Shown here: positions 39,275 through 50,676 of the stretch, in pieces
How the letters are laid out: each line of letters begins with the position of its first letter
Numbering within the stretch: the first letter of the stretch is position 1
The notes under the pieces: generated by a model
The model's database searches: none
What the model saw: the letters and a program-made list of their open reading frames with translations, nothing else
What the model was told of the DNA's origin: nothing
Source of the DNA: Porticoccaceae bacterium
GTDB lineage: Bacteria; Pseudomonadota; Gammaproteobacteria; Pseudomonadales; Porticoccaceae
Direction: 5' to 3'
NCBI GenBank assembly: GCA_028822155.1
Contig: JAPKEJ010000001.1
Location: forward strand, 1 to 64,000
Length of the DNA: 64,000 bases
Program-made: the position numbers and the translations under genes

Positions 39275-41326
39275 ATGATACAGGTAAGCCCTAAAAATCT
39301 CAGCGCCACGTCAAATTCAGCTGTCTACCTAAGAGTTTTAGCGTCTTTAACTAGCCTAGTTATAATCTGTGCCGTTCTTTTTTTGGCCGTACGGTTAGCC
39401 ACTTGGGCCGCTTATCCTCGACCTGAAGATATCGCCAATAACGATGATTTGTGGCGAGCCCTCTGGACAGGGTTTCGTTTTGATTTGGCTATTGTTATAC
39501 GGGCCAACTTGTTGGGGTTACTAATTAGTATCTGTTGCATCCCCCTACCGCCTATAGCTTCCCACCTTGCATGGTTGTTAAATCGCTATTTGGGCGGTTT
39601 GATTTTGTTAACAGCTGTCTTTATTTCTATCGTTAATTTTAGCTATATCGGCTTTTTTAATCGGCCCATAGATAGCGTCGCTTATACTGGCCTAAACTAT
39701 GGCGCAGCTGCAATTTGGCCTACGGTGATAAGCATGGACCCCTTTGGCATGCGTTTGTTGACGGTGCTCTCTGTGAGCGCTTTAACACTATGGATCTATA
39801 GGAAAGTCGGTGAGAGAATAATTCGATTAGTTCGCTTTGTGGAAGTAAGAAAAATACGCTTCTTCACACTGACCGTAGTACTACCGCTAATGCTTCTGAT
39901 GCTACTCGGTCGAGGCACCGTATCGACCTTTCCTCTGTCTCAGCGGCATCTTATTGTGTCGTCTGAAACAGCCGTCAATAACATAGTGCCCAACGGTATT
40001 GTCGCTCTCTACTACGGCTACAAAGAATTTGAGCAATCAAAGATAATCACCCCCGCGCTGGACCCTGAAGGCCGTGAAATGTTTACACTTTTTTATGGTA
40101 AGCCCCCGTCAGACCAACCTCTGTTTCCACAGTTTTTTACACGGACACCTAGGTCTGGCTTTCTTGAGAAGAACCCGCCAAATGTGGTGTTTAACCTAAT
40201 AGAAAGTATGGGCAATGCTTTATTGCTTCCTGCGTTTAGTCAAGGCCTAGACCTTGCTGGCCAGATGCGTCAACACCTAAATGAAGATTATTATTTCACT
40301 CGATTTTTACCCGCACATGACGACACTCAAACATCACTGATGAGCCTGATGGTTAATACTGAGTACAGCGCTATTAGTTACTCACGCCATCAACACATTC
40401 CTCTGAAAACTTCTGTGGCTAATGTATTTAAAAAAGCAGGCTACAGAACAGTTTTTGTCTATGCGGGGTTTGAGGGACTATCAAATCGCAGTGATTACTT
40501 GAAGACCCAAGGCTTCGATGAGTTTATTGGCGCTCACCAATTGCGCGAGCGTTATCCCACAATGGAATCAAGCGTTTGGGGAGGGGAAGACAAATTTGTA
40601 TTTGAAGAGACTATTAAGCAACTACTGGACAATAATGAGCATGACAGACCCCTGTTTATCGTGACTTTAACCGTCACTAATCATCCGCCTTATCAGTTAC
40701 CAAAACATCACAATTTAACCTTGTCCCCACCAGCTGATAGTTTATCCACAAAGCTTCAAGATCTACCACCAGAATCCCTAGATACCTATCGATACACGAA
40801 CGATCAGCTAGGGCAGTTTATGTCAGCGGTGAAAAATAGCCGACTCAAAAGTAATACTATTGTCGCAGCAACTGGGGATCATGCGATTCGTGGTATGAGC
40901 TATAAATCAGCTGAGCGCCTACACGAACTCAGCGTTCCCTTTTATCTTTATTTGCCCGCTAGCTATCGTCCTAGCCTGCAACCAGACACCAACCAGATAG
41001 CATCTCACAAGGATATTATGCCAACCCTCTATAACGCTGCATTATCCAAAGCAACTTACCTAAATCTCGGCAGAAATTTGCTGACGGCCGAAGATCATTA
41101 CAAAACCCCTAACTTTGCCTATCACTCGGAGTACCTAATAACGCACAACAAGGGTTACCAGAAGCAGCTCAACAGCTTTGGATCTGGCTTGGAGGTAACA
41201 GCTGACTTTTTGCTTAATGAAAAAGCTGTCTACAATGATCAAGTGCCCGAAAGCGCAAAGGTGTATAGCTCCATCCTAGATTGGCTTACTCGTTGGCAAA
41301 TCATTAATCAGCCATCAAGCCACTAA
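39275..41326 (+). CDS. LtaS/OpgB-like membrane sulfatase-fold phosphotransferase
   Basis: Five-TM N-terminus, then NVVFNLIESMGNALL, ATGDHAIRG; start uncertain (ORF track opens at 39116). Confidence 0.87.
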   Translation: MIQVSPKNLSATSNSAVYLRVLASLTSLVIICAVLFLAVRLATWAAYPRPEDIANNDDLWRALWTGFRFDLAIVIRANLLGLLISICCIPLPPIASHLAWLLNRYLGGLILLTAVFISIVNFSYIGFFNRPIDSVAYTGLNYGAAAIWPTVISMDPFGMRLLTVLSVSALTLWIYRKVGERIIRLVRFVEVRKIRFFTLTVVLPLMLLMLLGRGTVSTFPLSQRHLIVSSETAVNNIVPNGIVALYYGYKEFEQSKIITPALDPEGREMFTLFYGKPPSDQPLFPQFFTRTPRSGFLEKNPPNVVFNLIESMGNALLLPAFSQGLDLAGQMRQHLNEDYYFTRFLPAHDDTQTSLMSLMVNTEYSAISYSRHQHIPLKTSVANVFKKAGYRTVFVYAGFEGLSNRSDYLKTQGFDEFIGAHQLRERYPTMESSVWGGEDKFVFEETIKQLLDNNEHDRPLFIVTLTVTNHPPYQLPKHHNLTLSPPADSLSTKLQDLPPESLDTYRYTNDQLGQFMSAVKNSRLKSNTIVAATGDHAIRGMSYKSAERLHELSVPFYLYLPASYRPSLQPDTNQIASHKDIMPTLYNAALSKATYLNLGRNLLTAEDHYKTPNFAYHSEYLITHNKGYQKQLNSFGSGLEVTADFLLNEKAVYNDQVPESAKVYSSILDWLTRWQIINQPSSH

Positions 41327-41338
41327 GAAACAAGATCT

Positions 41339-42526
41339 CTAAGCACCTATAATAATAGCGTCGTTAGCTGTGATTGCAGGAGACTGCGAGACTATATCAC
41401 TGAAGCGCCGATGAACCTCTTCTAGATGGCGCTGGTCAGGTGTGCGCCAAGATCCCCGGACGCAGTAATCAACTTTCAGATAACTCAGAAACTTCTCTAC
41501 AAGAGGCAGATCAAGCTGCCAACTATCCAACTGATTAACCCTCTTTAACAGCTTCTGTTTAGACTGTATCGGCTTGGTCATTCCTTCAATTGCATAACAG
41601 GCCTCACCCAAAACGAATACTCTCTTTCCCAGTAGCAACGATTCTAGACCAACACTGGAATTGATGGTTATCACGGCTTGTGACTGCTCAACCAGCTCCT
41701 GAGTGCCTTTATTGCTGAAGATAATTCGCGGATTACGAAAATGTAAATCTTTGTATCTGTGGGGGTCCGATGGATGCTCTTTGAGCACAAACTGTATAGT
41801 ACTGTCGCTACATCGAGATGCTGTAAATTCAATCCAGCCATATAGCTCATGCATATTAGCTATGTTTGGAGAGTTGAGTAATACCTGACTATCAAATAGA
41901 ACCTGAAAAGGCACAAATATAAATTTCTTAGGCAGAGGGTGATGGAAATCTGATTGCTGGGAATAAGATTTTTTTAAACGATGGAATTTTCTCTGGACTA
42001 GCTTTGTTGAAGAAAGTTTTGGGTTAGCCCTAGGCATCCGATAATTTATATAAAACTCGATATTCCTGGGCACACTGTTATGTGCATTAACCCCATTCAA
42101 ATCGAAAGTTGTTGTATTAGGTAACAAACCATTTTCAAAGTGAATCACTGGTATAGACAACTTGCCAGCAAGATTTTTAATTGCCTGCTCTGGCAATCGA
42201 TAGCCATTGAAAATAGCTATACAAGCCGGCTTGTGAAACCTAAATAAGCGGCAAAACCTACGATGGATAAGCCTATATTTGAAACCATAATAACGTTCAA
42301 TAATCAGCCAACACCACGCCGGGAAGTCATGCTTAATCTGCTTACGATGAAGGTGAAATTTTATACCCTGCTGGACTTCATCTTCGGTCAGATCCATTTT
42401 TTTTGACCCGAAATACGACCACAATGAAAAATCAAACACCCTTGTATTAAGGTTTAAATTAGCCGACAGGTAGCGAAAATATTTGTACATTGATCCGCGC
42501 CGAGATATAAATATAACGTCCATCAA
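41339..42526 (-). CDS. Capsular/surface polysaccharide biosynthesis protein (KpsS/KpsC-like)
   Basis: FVPFQVLFDSQVLLNSPNIANMHEL, FVLKEHPSDPHRYKDL, VITINSSVGLESLLLGKRVFVLGEACY. Confidence 0.8.
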   Translation of the reverse strand: MMDVIFISRRGSMYKYFRYLSANLNLNTRVFDFSLWSYFGSKKMDLTEDEVQQGIKFHLHRKQIKHDFPAWCWLIIERYYGFKYRLIHRRFCRLFRFHKPACIAIFNGYRLPEQAIKNLAGKLSIPVIHFENGLLPNTTTFDLNGVNAHNSVPRNIEFYINYRMPRANPKLSSTKLVQRKFHRLKKSYSQQSDFHHPLPKKFIFVPFQVLFDSQVLLNSPNIANMHELYGWIEFTASRCSDSTIQFVLKEHPSDPHRYKDLHFRNPRIIFSNKGTQELVEQSQAVITINSSVGLESLLLGKRVFVLGEACYAIEGMTKPIQSKQKLLKRVNQLDSWQLDLPLVEKFLSYLKVDYCVRGSWRTPDQRHLEEVHRRFSDIVSQSPAITANDAIIIGA

Positions 42527-42717
42527 AAATCACTCTCGCTATTATATATATGATTATCTATATATGCATAGAGAGGCTATCATAAGGAGCGTTTGCACTA
42601 AACAATAAGGGTGTTAAGAAATGAGATTATGCCGTCTTTTTATGATTTTTGTGATGAGCATCACAGTCTTTAATGCCAGTGATTCTGAACCCAAGTCTCG
42701 GGCTTAAATCGTCGATA

Positions 42718-43014
42718 TCACTTCCCACTAACCACAGTAATCGCTTCATGGGGGTCGGGTTTCCCATGAAAGACTAAAACTCGGGTATCAGCTGGCATCT
42801 CCGTATCACGCGCAAGAAAAAAGGAAAATGGCTTTATACAATGTCGCTTGAAACTACGGCACCAATGATCCGGCCAATACACCAGTGAATTTTTTGCCAT
42901 CATCGCGGCAGAGTACCTAGACACTGGCAGCCATGCTTTTCGGAAAAATGGGGCTAGTTTGATGCCTGGACCGAGAATAGACAAAAATTTCGAATTATCT
43001 AATACCTCCCTCAT
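42718..43014 (-). pseudogene. Fragment of a glycosyltransferase-like protein lacking its N-terminal half and extreme C-terminus
   Basis: NSLVYWPDHWCRSFKRHC...PADTRVLVFHGKPDPHEA resembles an internal/C-terminal segment of a family with 'WPxxWCxSFKRHC...VVFHGxPxP'; the ORF is only 98 aa. Confidence 0.6.
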
Positions 43015-43280
43015 GGCACCCGAGGAGATCGGCAGCGCACGGTTTTAAAGTGCAATTTTTGGCTGGCTGCCGCGCTTCCAGCTACAAAATTAAACTGTAT
43101 TAACCTGTTAGCTTTTGTAACATATTCTTAGCTAAAAGGCGTTTTTATGCGCATCGATACTGCCTGTAAAACCTATTATTGCCAGTGATCAGATTTTTCA
43201 TACAAGACTAAAACTCGAGTAGCCACTTATAGAAACACTCTGAATTAGCGCGTGCCTTTAATACCTATCGAGTGAAAAAT

Positions 43281-44372
43281 TCACCGACACAATGACAGTA
43301 AAAACTGGGTGATATTTTGTGCCTCTTTTTCTACCGTATAATGCTTGATTACGTGTTCTCTAGCGACCACAGCCATGGCGTCTCTCGTCATTTTATTACT
43401 TATTAGAATCTCTAGTTTTTCCGTCACCGCAGCGGCATCTCCAATCGGTACACAATATCCATTGTGGCCTGAGTCTATGATATCTTTCCAAGCTCCAGCT
43501 TCACTGGTGATTACCGCACAGCCAGAAGCCATAGCTTCCAGTGGCGTTAATCCGAAACCCTCATTACGACTCAGGGCGGCAACCACGGTCATACTCTGGA
43601 AGATTGAAGGCAGCCTACTAAACGGCTGCTTGCCTAAAAATACAAATTGATCTGATAACCCAGCATTATTGATTTTACTCTGTATCTGATTTTTGTAGAT
43701 CTGATCTTTCGGAAGACACTCGCCACAGATCACCACAGTGACCTCAGGGTCCCGCCGTAGGATTGGGATCGCCGCATCTACAAGTATATCAATACCTTTA
43801 GAATATCTTACACGGCCGAATATCCCAATACCCTGAGAACCTGGCAAGCCGAGGGCTTGCCAGGCCTCAAACTTGCTCTTAGCTGGTTTGTATTTGCCAA
43901 TATCAATTCCGTGAGGGATTATTCTATCGACACGACAGTCCTGAACAAACTCGGCGGCAGTGGGACTAGTGGAGATAACGGCATCCATTTTACTCATCAG
44001 CCACCGAGTAAATGCGCTGTGTTGGCGCTGAGCAGTTGAGGTAAATACTATCTTTATTTTAGAGCCAAATAATATCTTGGCAGTCAGTGCCTGAATCATT
44101 TCATCGTTACGGCGAGCATGAAATACTCGCCATTCACCATTAGTTAAAGGAGACTTTGTCAGTTTTAAGAACTGCCTATAGCCGAGGACATGTGTATCAG
44201 TTGGTACATAATTAGCTCCCAACACCGCAACATGCGCATAGTTTTTCTGATAGCGCAGCACCTGCAGCATTGTTGAGGTTATTCCCGAGAATTTCTTACT
44301 GGAATTACCTAGTATTATTTGAGTTTCTGCAATTGACACTGAGTAGCGCTCGCTCGAAATTATGATAACCAC
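43281..44372 (-). CDS. GT4-family glycosyltransferase
   Basis: RVDRIIPHGIDIGKYKPA, GIGIFGRVRYSKGIDILVDA, SRNEGFGLTPLEAMASGCAVITSEAGAW. Confidence 0.92.
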   Translation of the reverse strand: MVIIISSERYSVSIAETQIILGNSSKKFSGITSTMLQVLRYQKNYAHVAVLGANYVPTDTHVLGYRQFLKLTKSPLTNGEWRVFHARRNDEMIQALTAKILFGSKIKIVFTSTAQRQHSAFTRWLMSKMDAVISTSPTAAEFVQDCRVDRIIPHGIDIGKYKPAKSKFEAWQALGLPGSQGIGIFGRVRYSKGIDILVDAAIPILRRDPEVTVVICGECLPKDQIYKNQIQSKINNAGLSDQFVFLGKQPFSRLPSIFQSMTVVAALSRNEGFGLTPLEAMASGCAVITSEAGAWKDIIDSGHNGYCVPIGDAAAVTEKLEILISNKMTRDAMAVVAREHVIKHYTVEKEAQNITQFLLSLCR

Positions 44373-44551
44373 ACCGATTTAGTACTATATCTAATCACTC
44401 AGGTCATAGAGAGTTTCAGCAAATACAGCCTACTTATTCCATCCGCGCTCTGGACCACCTAAATCTACTGACAGCTCAGGTAGAGGGAAAACTTCACTTG
44501 CTGCTGTCATCGCATTAATTCCAGTTCGACCTAATTATTAGCAGAGGGCAT

Positions 44552-45481
44552 TTAGTCAGTTACCGACGCCAACCAATTCTGGTATTTAGCGTTTTTACCC
44601 TGCACAAGTTCCGAGTACGCAGCCTGGAGTACTGCAGCCACTGGGCCACGCTTGCCATCGCCAATGATGCGGCTGTCATACTCTCGAATAGGTACGATCT
44701 CTGCCGCTGTACCGGTAAAAAAGGCTTCATCAGCAATATACACCTCATCCCGAGAAATACGCTTTTCACGAACTTCGATGCCTTTATCAGCAGCTAGTTT
44801 AAACACAGTATCTCTAGTGATACCGTCGAGGCATGACGTTAAGTCCGGGGTATAAATCACCCCATCGCGCACCATAAAGAAATTCTCTGCACTGCCTTCA
44901 GAAACATACCCCTCTGGGTCGAGCATAATCGCTTCATCACAGCCAGAATCTATCGCTTCGCGCAAGGCCAACATTGAGTTCAAATAGTTGCCGCTTGCCT
45001 TGGCTTTAACCATGGTGATATTGACATGGTGCCGAGTATAAGAGGAAGTGCGCACTTTAAGACCAGAGGCTAAGGTCTCTGGAGGCATATAAGACGGCCA
45101 ATCCCAAGCAGCAATACCAAGGTGTACTTTTAGATTTTCAGCCCGAAGACCCATTCCTTCAGAACCCAAAAACACCAATGGTCGAATGTAAGCTGCATCT
45201 AAATTATTAGAGCGAACCACTTCCCGATGCGCCGCACAAACTTCCTCTTGGCTATAAGGAATGGTCATATGTATTATTTTTGCTGAATTGAATAGGCGCT
45301 TAATGTGATCTTCAAGCCTGAATATGCAGGTGCCAGCACTCTCAGTTTGATAGGCTCTTATACCTTCAAAAACTGCATTACCATAGTGCAGCGAAGACGT
45401 TAAAAAGTGTGTTTGCGCATCACGCCAATCCACTAACTTACCATCCATCCAAATAAACCCATCGCGGTCCGAGAACGACAT
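44552..45481 (-). CDS. ilvE: Branched-chain amino acid aminotransferase
   Basis: GFIWMDGKLVDWRDAQTHFLTSSLHYGNAVFEGIRAY, KASGNYLNSMLA, EGSAENFFMVRDG. Confidence 0.96.
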   Translation of the reverse strand: MSFSDRDGFIWMDGKLVDWRDAQTHFLTSSLHYGNAVFEGIRAYQTESAGTCIFRLEDHIKRLFNSAKIIHMTIPYSQEEVCAAHREVVRSNNLDAAYIRPLVFLGSEGMGLRAENLKVHLGIAAWDWPSYMPPETLASGLKVRTSSYTRHHVNITMVKAKASGNYLNSMLALREAIDSGCDEAIMLDPEGYVSEGSAENFFMVRDGVIYTPDLTSCLDGITRDTVFKLAADKGIEVREKRISRDEVYIADEAFFTGTAAEIVPIREYDSRIIGDGKRGPVAAVLQAAYSELVQGKNAKYQNWLASVTD

Positions 45482-45956
45482 TGACCTTTCCTTCTTGTTA
45501 ATTAATTTTCACTAAAAATGGAATATCCTACTCTCTAATCGACCATTAAATCATAACGCTTATGACAACTTTACCTTCGGCTAATGGTAATAATATGGAG
45601 TGTTTCATCTGCCCATAAAGCGTGGTGCATTTTATTGCCGTAGTGATACCACTACAACCCACTATCATCGGTCGTTAGTGGATCAATATTTAAGATTCGA
45701 ATTGAACCATAAATTGAGTATTAACGATAGCATCACCGCTTATCCTATGGTCGTAAAAATTGTTATTTTTAGAGTGCTAAATGGTTTTTATTGCTGACTG
45801 CTTTACCTGTATCCTGAGAGCCATTCGAAGCATCAGGGCATAAAAATAAGCCAAAAATCGAATATAAACGGACCAAAGGGCTAGAAATAGCGATTATTTA
45901 ACCAACAACTGGTCTTTTATATGAACTTATTGGCCGCTGTTGCTTATAATCCCGCC

Positions 45957-47261
45957 ATGAAAGATAAAAACGACGTAAAGTTCTTAAGACAGACTTCGCC
46001 CTATATACACGCACATAGAGGCAAGACCTTTGTTATCGCCATATCTGGGGGTTCGGTCCTGCAATCCAACTTCCATAGCATGGTGCATGATATTGCACTT
46101 TTACAAAGTCTCGGAATGCGCATCGTTGTAGTCCATGGGGCTAGACCCCAGATCAATAAGCGCCTTGCTCTCTCAGGCATTGAAACTAGCTTTGAGCAGC
46201 ACTTGCGTATAACCAGTAGTGAGGCAATGCTCTGCATTAAAGAAGCCGTAGGTAGCACTCGATTGGCGATCGAGTCTGAACTGTCCATGGGGCTGCCTAG
46301 TTCTCCAATGCACGGAGCTCGTGTTCGAGTGATCGGAGGTAATTTTGTTACGGCGAAACCTGTTGGTGTTCGCGATGGAATCGATTTTCAACGTACCGGA
46401 GAGATTCGACGAATTGACAGTCACGCAATTAAATACCAGCTAGACGACAACTCCATGGTGCTAATATCACCAATAGGGTTTTCTGCCACTGGGGAGTCCT
46501 TTAACTTAAATTATCAGGACTTAGCGGCTCAAGTAGCTATTACATTAGAGGCTGAGAAACTGATTTTAGTCAGTGAATCTCCGGGTGTAATGGATAAAGG
46601 AAGTCTATTGCGCACGCTTTCAATACCGCAACTTGCCGAGATATTAGAAACTAGCAAAGATGTTCAACAAGTGTCACTTTTAGGCGCGGCAGTTCATGCC
46701 TGTCAGAGCGGTGTCGAACGTGTTCATTTAGTCAGCCACAAAGAAGATGGAGCCTTGCTATCAGAGTTGCTTACGCGGGATGGCAGCGGCACTCTGCTTA
46801 GTAAAGATTATGGCGAAGCAATTAGAGTGGCCACTATCGAAGATGTTGGCGGTATCTTGGAGCTAATTACACCTCTTGAAGATCAATCAGTTTTGGTTAA
46901 ACGATCTCGTGAGCTTCTAGAAACAGAGATATCTCGCTTTATCGTTGTCGTTCACCCTGAAGGGCTAATTGTCGGCTGTGCGGCCCTTTACCCCACTGCA
47001 GACAAGCAGATGGGTGAGGTTGCGTGTGTCGCAATACACCCAGATTTCAATGGCCAAGGTATTGGATCGAGAGTATTTGATCAGATTGAATTCGAGGCTC
47101 GACAACAGCGCATGTCTAGCTTATGTGTAATGACGACTCAGGCAGCCCATTGGTTTTTGGAAAAAGGTTTTATTAGCGGTGAGGTAGCAGATCTGCCAGC
47201 GAACAAGCAATCAATGTATAATTACCAACGCAATGCTGGAGTCTTTCACAAAGCTATCTAG
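45957..47261 (+). CDS. argA: N-acetylglutamate synthase (AAK + GNAT)
   Basis: FLRQTSPYIHAHRGKTFVIAISGG, VVVHGARPQINKRL, C-terminal GNAT VACVAIHPDFNGQGIGSRVFDQIE. Confidence 0.95.
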   Translation: MKDKNDVKFLRQTSPYIHAHRGKTFVIAISGGSVLQSNFHSMVHDIALLQSLGMRIVVVHGARPQINKRLALSGIETSFEQHLRITSSEAMLCIKEAVGSTRLAIESELSMGLPSSPMHGARVRVIGGNFVTAKPVGVRDGIDFQRTGEIRRIDSHAIKYQLDDNSMVLISPIGFSATGESFNLNYQDLAAQVAITLEAEKLILVSESPGVMDKGSLLRTLSIPQLAEILETSKDVQQVSLLGAAVHACQSGVERVHLVSHKEDGALLSELLTRDGSGTLLSKDYGEAIRVATIEDVGGILELITPLEDQSVLVKRSRELLETEISRFIVVVHPEGLIVGCAALYPTADKQMGEVACVAIHPDFNGQGIGSRVFDQIEFEARQQRMSSLCVMTTQAAHWFLEKGFISGEVADLPANKQSMYNYQRNAGVFHKAI

Positions 47262-47337
47262 AAATGAGTGGTGTATTGGTGGTATTCCCCAGCACGCCAT
47301 TAGACTAAGACATATAACCACAGTATGAGACCTTAAA

Positions 47338-49173
47338 ATGCCTAAATATCGTTCGCACACTACCACTCAAGGCCGGAATATGGCCGGTGCCCGAGCACTT
47401 TGGCGCGCGACGGGGCTAAAAGATGACGATTTCGATAAGCCCATGATCGCCATTGCCAATTCCTATACACAGTTTGTACCAGGACATGTGCACTTAAAAG
47501 ACATGGGTGATTTGGTGGCTGCCGAGATTGCCAAGGTTGGAGGAATCGCTCGAGAGTTCCACACTATTGCTGTGGATGATGGCATAGCCATGGGCCATGA
47601 TGGGATGCTTTACTCGCTGCCCTCACGAGATGTTATCGCTGATTCTGTGGAATATATGGTAAATGCTCACTGTGCCGATGCGCTAGTTTGTATCTCCAAT
47701 TGCGACAAAATAACTCCAGGCATGCTGATGGCGGCAATGCGCCTCAATATCCCAACGATTTTTGTCTCTGGCGGGCCGATGGAGGCCGGGAAGACTAAGC
47801 TTTCTGAACATAAATTGGATTTAGTTGATGCCATGGTGATAGCTGTGGATGACGAGGCCAGCGATGAGAAAGTTGCAGAGTACGAGCGCTCCGCCTGCCC
47901 AACCTGTGGCTCTTGTTCAGGGATGTTTACAGCTAATTCTATGAATTGCCTAACTGAAGCCCTAGGGCTTTCCCTGCCCGGCAATGGAACTGTGTTAGCC
48001 ACGCACTCTGACCGTCGTAAATTATTTCAGGAAGCAGGTCGTACCATTGTTAAAATCGCTCGCCAGCACTACGAGCATGATGACTATTCTGTTCTGCCCA
48101 GATCGATTGCTAATTTTAAGGCCTTTGAAAATGCTATGACCCTAGATATCTGCATGGGTGGCTCAACGAACACTATTCTTCACTTATTGGCTGCCTGCCA
48201 AGAAGCTAATATTGACTTCACCCTATCCGATATTGATCGACTTTCTCGAACCGTGCCCCAGTTGTGTAAAGTGGCACCGAGTACACCAGAATATCATGTC
48301 GAAGATGTCCACCGAGCCGGTGGAATTATGGGAATTTTAGCTGAGCTTAATCGTGCAGGATTGATCCATGACAACCTACCAATGGTGCATGCGCCTACTC
48401 TAAAGGACGCTCTGGATAAGTGGGACATTGTCAGCGGTCATGTCAGCGACGAAGTAAAAACATTCTATAAGGCGGGTCCAGCTGGAATTCCAACTCAGAC
48501 AGCCTTTAGCCAGAGCACACGCTGGCCATCTCTAGATGCAGATCGCACCAATGGTTGTATTAGAAATCTAGACAATGCCTTTAGTTTGGAAGGCGGTCTG
48601 GCGATATTGACCGGCAATCTAGCACCGGATGGATGTGTGGTAAAAACCTCTGGGGTTGACGAATCAATTCATGTCTTTGAAGGGCCTGCTTTCATCACAG
48701 AGAGTCAGGATGCGGCGGTCCAAGCTATTCTCAACGATGAGGTTGTAGCGGGAGATGTGGTGATTGTTCGCTACGAGGGGCCTCGAGGTGGCCCAGGTAT
48801 GCAGGAGATGCTATACCCAACCAGCTATATTAAATCAAAGAATCTGGGCAAAGTCTGTGCACTTATTACCGATGGTCGTTTTTCCGGTGGCACCTCAGGG
48901 TTGTCAATTGGCCACGTATCCCCCGAAGCAGGTGCTGGCGGTAATATTGGCTTAGTACGCAAAGGTGACACCATTAGAATTGATATCCCTAACCGAACTA
49001 TTAATGTACTGGTATCAGATACAGAACTCGCAGAACGGCGGAAAAATCAGGACAAGCTTGGTTGGCAGCCCGAAGAAGACCGCCCAAGAAAAGTATCGGC
49101 GGCGTTAAAGGCCTATGCAAAACTGGCCACTAGCGCTGACAAAGGTGCTGTTCGAGACCTGTCTCAACTATAA
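47338..49173 (+). CDS. ilvD: Dihydroxy-acid dehydratase
   Basis: [77 protein letters not shown]. Confidence 0.98.
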   Translation: MPKYRSHTTTQGRNMAGARALWRATGLKDDDFDKPMIAIANSYTQFVPGHVHLKDMGDLVAAEIAKVGGIAREFHTIAVDDGIAMGHDGMLYSLPSRDVIADSVEYMVNAHCADALVCISNCDKITPGMLMAAMRLNIPTIFVSGGPMEAGKTKLSEHKLDLVDAMVIAVDDEASDEKVAEYERSACPTCGSCSGMFTANSMNCLTEALGLSLPGNGTVLATHSDRRKLFQEAGRTIVKIARQHYEHDDYSVLPRSIANFKAFENAMTLDICMGGSTNTILHLLAACQEANIDFTLSDIDRLSRTVPQLCKVAPSTPEYHVEDVHRAGGIMGILAELNRAGLIHDNLPMVHAPTLKDALDKWDIVSGHVSDEVKTFYKAGPAGIPTQTAFSQSTRWPSLDADRTNGCIRNLDNAFSLEGGLAILTGNLAPDGCVVKTSGVDESIHVFEGPAFITESQDAAVQAILNDEVVAGDVVIVRYEGPRGGPGMQEMLYPTSYIKSKNLGKVCALITDGRFSGGTSGLSIGHVSPEAGAGGNIGLVRKGDTIRIDIPNRTINVLVSDTELAERRKNQDKLGWQPEEDRPRKVSAALKAYAKLATSADKGAVRDLSQL

Positions 49174-49200
49174 ACCCTTAGCCGAAAAATCACATGATGT

Positions 49201-49232
49201 AAAAAAGCCCGGACAGTTGACCGGGCTTTTTT
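49201..49232 (+). terminator. Rho-independent terminator after ilvD (bidirectional potential)
   Basis: AAAAAAGCCCGG-ACAGTTGA-CCGGGCTTTTTT. Confidence 0.9.
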
Positions 49233-49262
49233 ATATTTCTTAAGACAATAATTGGATATTAT

Positions 49263-50666
49263 CTATGCCTTGTTACAACCTGGAACCGTAGCACCCACAT
49301 CACGCAATCTTTGTAATCTATTACCTTCAGCATCGGCAAACTTAATCCATTGCCGAGGAAAGCGCTTTCTCTTTTTAGTCTTTGCTGCTTTTACTGACTT
49401 TTTGAAAGCTGAGATAGCATCCTTGTAACAATGTAAATTAACCAAGGCACTACCCATGGTGGAATAGTTTGATGAAGGATTTTTGATAGACCCTTTCTTC
49501 GCCGCCTTCTGCGCTGCTCTATAAGCCTTCTTGTCATTACCTAAGTCGAGATAAATAGAGGCGATCCGTGATTGTAGCTCGCCACTATCAGACTTCTTCG
49601 ACGCACTCTCAAATGCTTTCAGCGCGCTAGGTAAATCTTTGGCCGCCCACCAAGCTTGGCCTAATACTTCAAGGTTTTTGGCAGTTTTCTCTATAATCTT
49701 GTCGCTCATGCCTCTATCAATAATCATAGCGGCGCGATAGGGAACTTCGGCACCCAGGTACATATAAGCCATACTCATGACCTGGCTTTCAGTGGTTAAC
49801 TGGTCATTAAGATAAACCATTTCTGTGGCAACCAACTGATCGGTTTCACGTTCTTGGGTACCATACATGCCACCCAACTGCTTCCAGTAAGTCCACTTAG
49901 GATAGTGCTTAACTAATTTTTGTAGTATCAACGTCACCTTTTTAATATCATCTTTCTCATAATAAAGGACTCTCTGCAACGACCACATAGTCTCTTTCGG
50001 TAAGATGTCTTTTGCCTCAGATTCATCAATTGCAATTTCAACCATTTCCAAAGCGTCAGCTTTGCGCTCCAATTGATAGTAAAGCTGCGCTATTAACATA
50101 CGCGCATCCAAACCAACAATGATGGCTGCGTCTATCCATATCTCAAGCTGCTCTACAGCTAACGCATATTTCTCTTGCATCGCATAAAATTGAGCTAGGG
50201 TATAGCGGGTATCTAACTTCATCTCTGGCGGAGTTCCAACGCCTTCAACCACTTTTTTGTAGTATCCGGTCGCGCCAGTAAAGTCATCCATAGAGTAAAA
50301 AACATAACCAAGCATGTTCCAAACCTGGCTCTTTTCATAGTCTGAAGCGCAGATTTTAGGCCGACTTTCGATATTATTAAGCATCGCCTTTGCCTCCAGC
50401 CATAACAGGGAGGCATCTTCTTTTTCGCCTAGTTCACCGGCAGCAAAAATCGGTCCCTTCTCACCCTGGACCTTATCTAAAGCCTTTGCGCAGGTTTTAC
50501 CGACCGACTGTCTTTTGCGAGTTTTTACATCTTTATACTTGGGTTCTTTCTTTTCTGCGGCAACAGCGCTCATCGACAAGACAGAGTCGGGCGAACTTAC
50601 TGACACCATTAATGGCAGTAAAAAAGCCGCACCCACTACTGCTAGAACTTTTAATCTACTAAACAT
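49263..50666 (-). CDS. TPR-repeat protein, last gene of the TonB-type operon
   Basis: Signal-like N-terminus MFSRLKVLAVVGAAFLLPLMVS and TPR-like helical repeats; downstream of TonB. Confidence 0.85.
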   Translation of the reverse strand: MFSRLKVLAVVGAAFLLPLMVSVSSPDSVLSMSAVAAEKKEPKYKDVKTRKRQSVGKTCAKALDKVQGEKGPIFAAGELGEKEDASLLWLEAKAMLNNIESRPKICASDYEKSQVWNMLGYVFYSMDDFTGATGYYKKVVEGVGTPPEMKLDTRYTLAQFYAMQEKYALAVEQLEIWIDAAIIVGLDARMLIAQLYYQLERKADALEMVEIAIDESEAKDILPKETMWSLQRVLYYEKDDIKKVTLILQKLVKHYPKWTYWKQLGGMYGTQERETDQLVATEMVYLNDQLTTESQVMSMAYMYLGAEVPYRAAMIIDRGMSDKIIEKTAKNLEVLGQAWWAAKDLPSALKAFESASKKSDSGELQSRIASIYLDLGNDKKAYRAAQKAAKKGSIKNPSSNYSTMGSALVNLHCYKDAISAFKKSVKAAKTKKRKRFPRQWIKFADAEGNRLQRLRDVGATVPGCNKA

Positions 50667-50676
50667 AGGGGTCTCC

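Noticed and set aside
45600-45797. 65-aa ORF in the ilvE-argA gap
   Set aside because: No recognisable domain or clear ribosome binding site; the gap is AT-rich. Could be leader sequence but not supportable.
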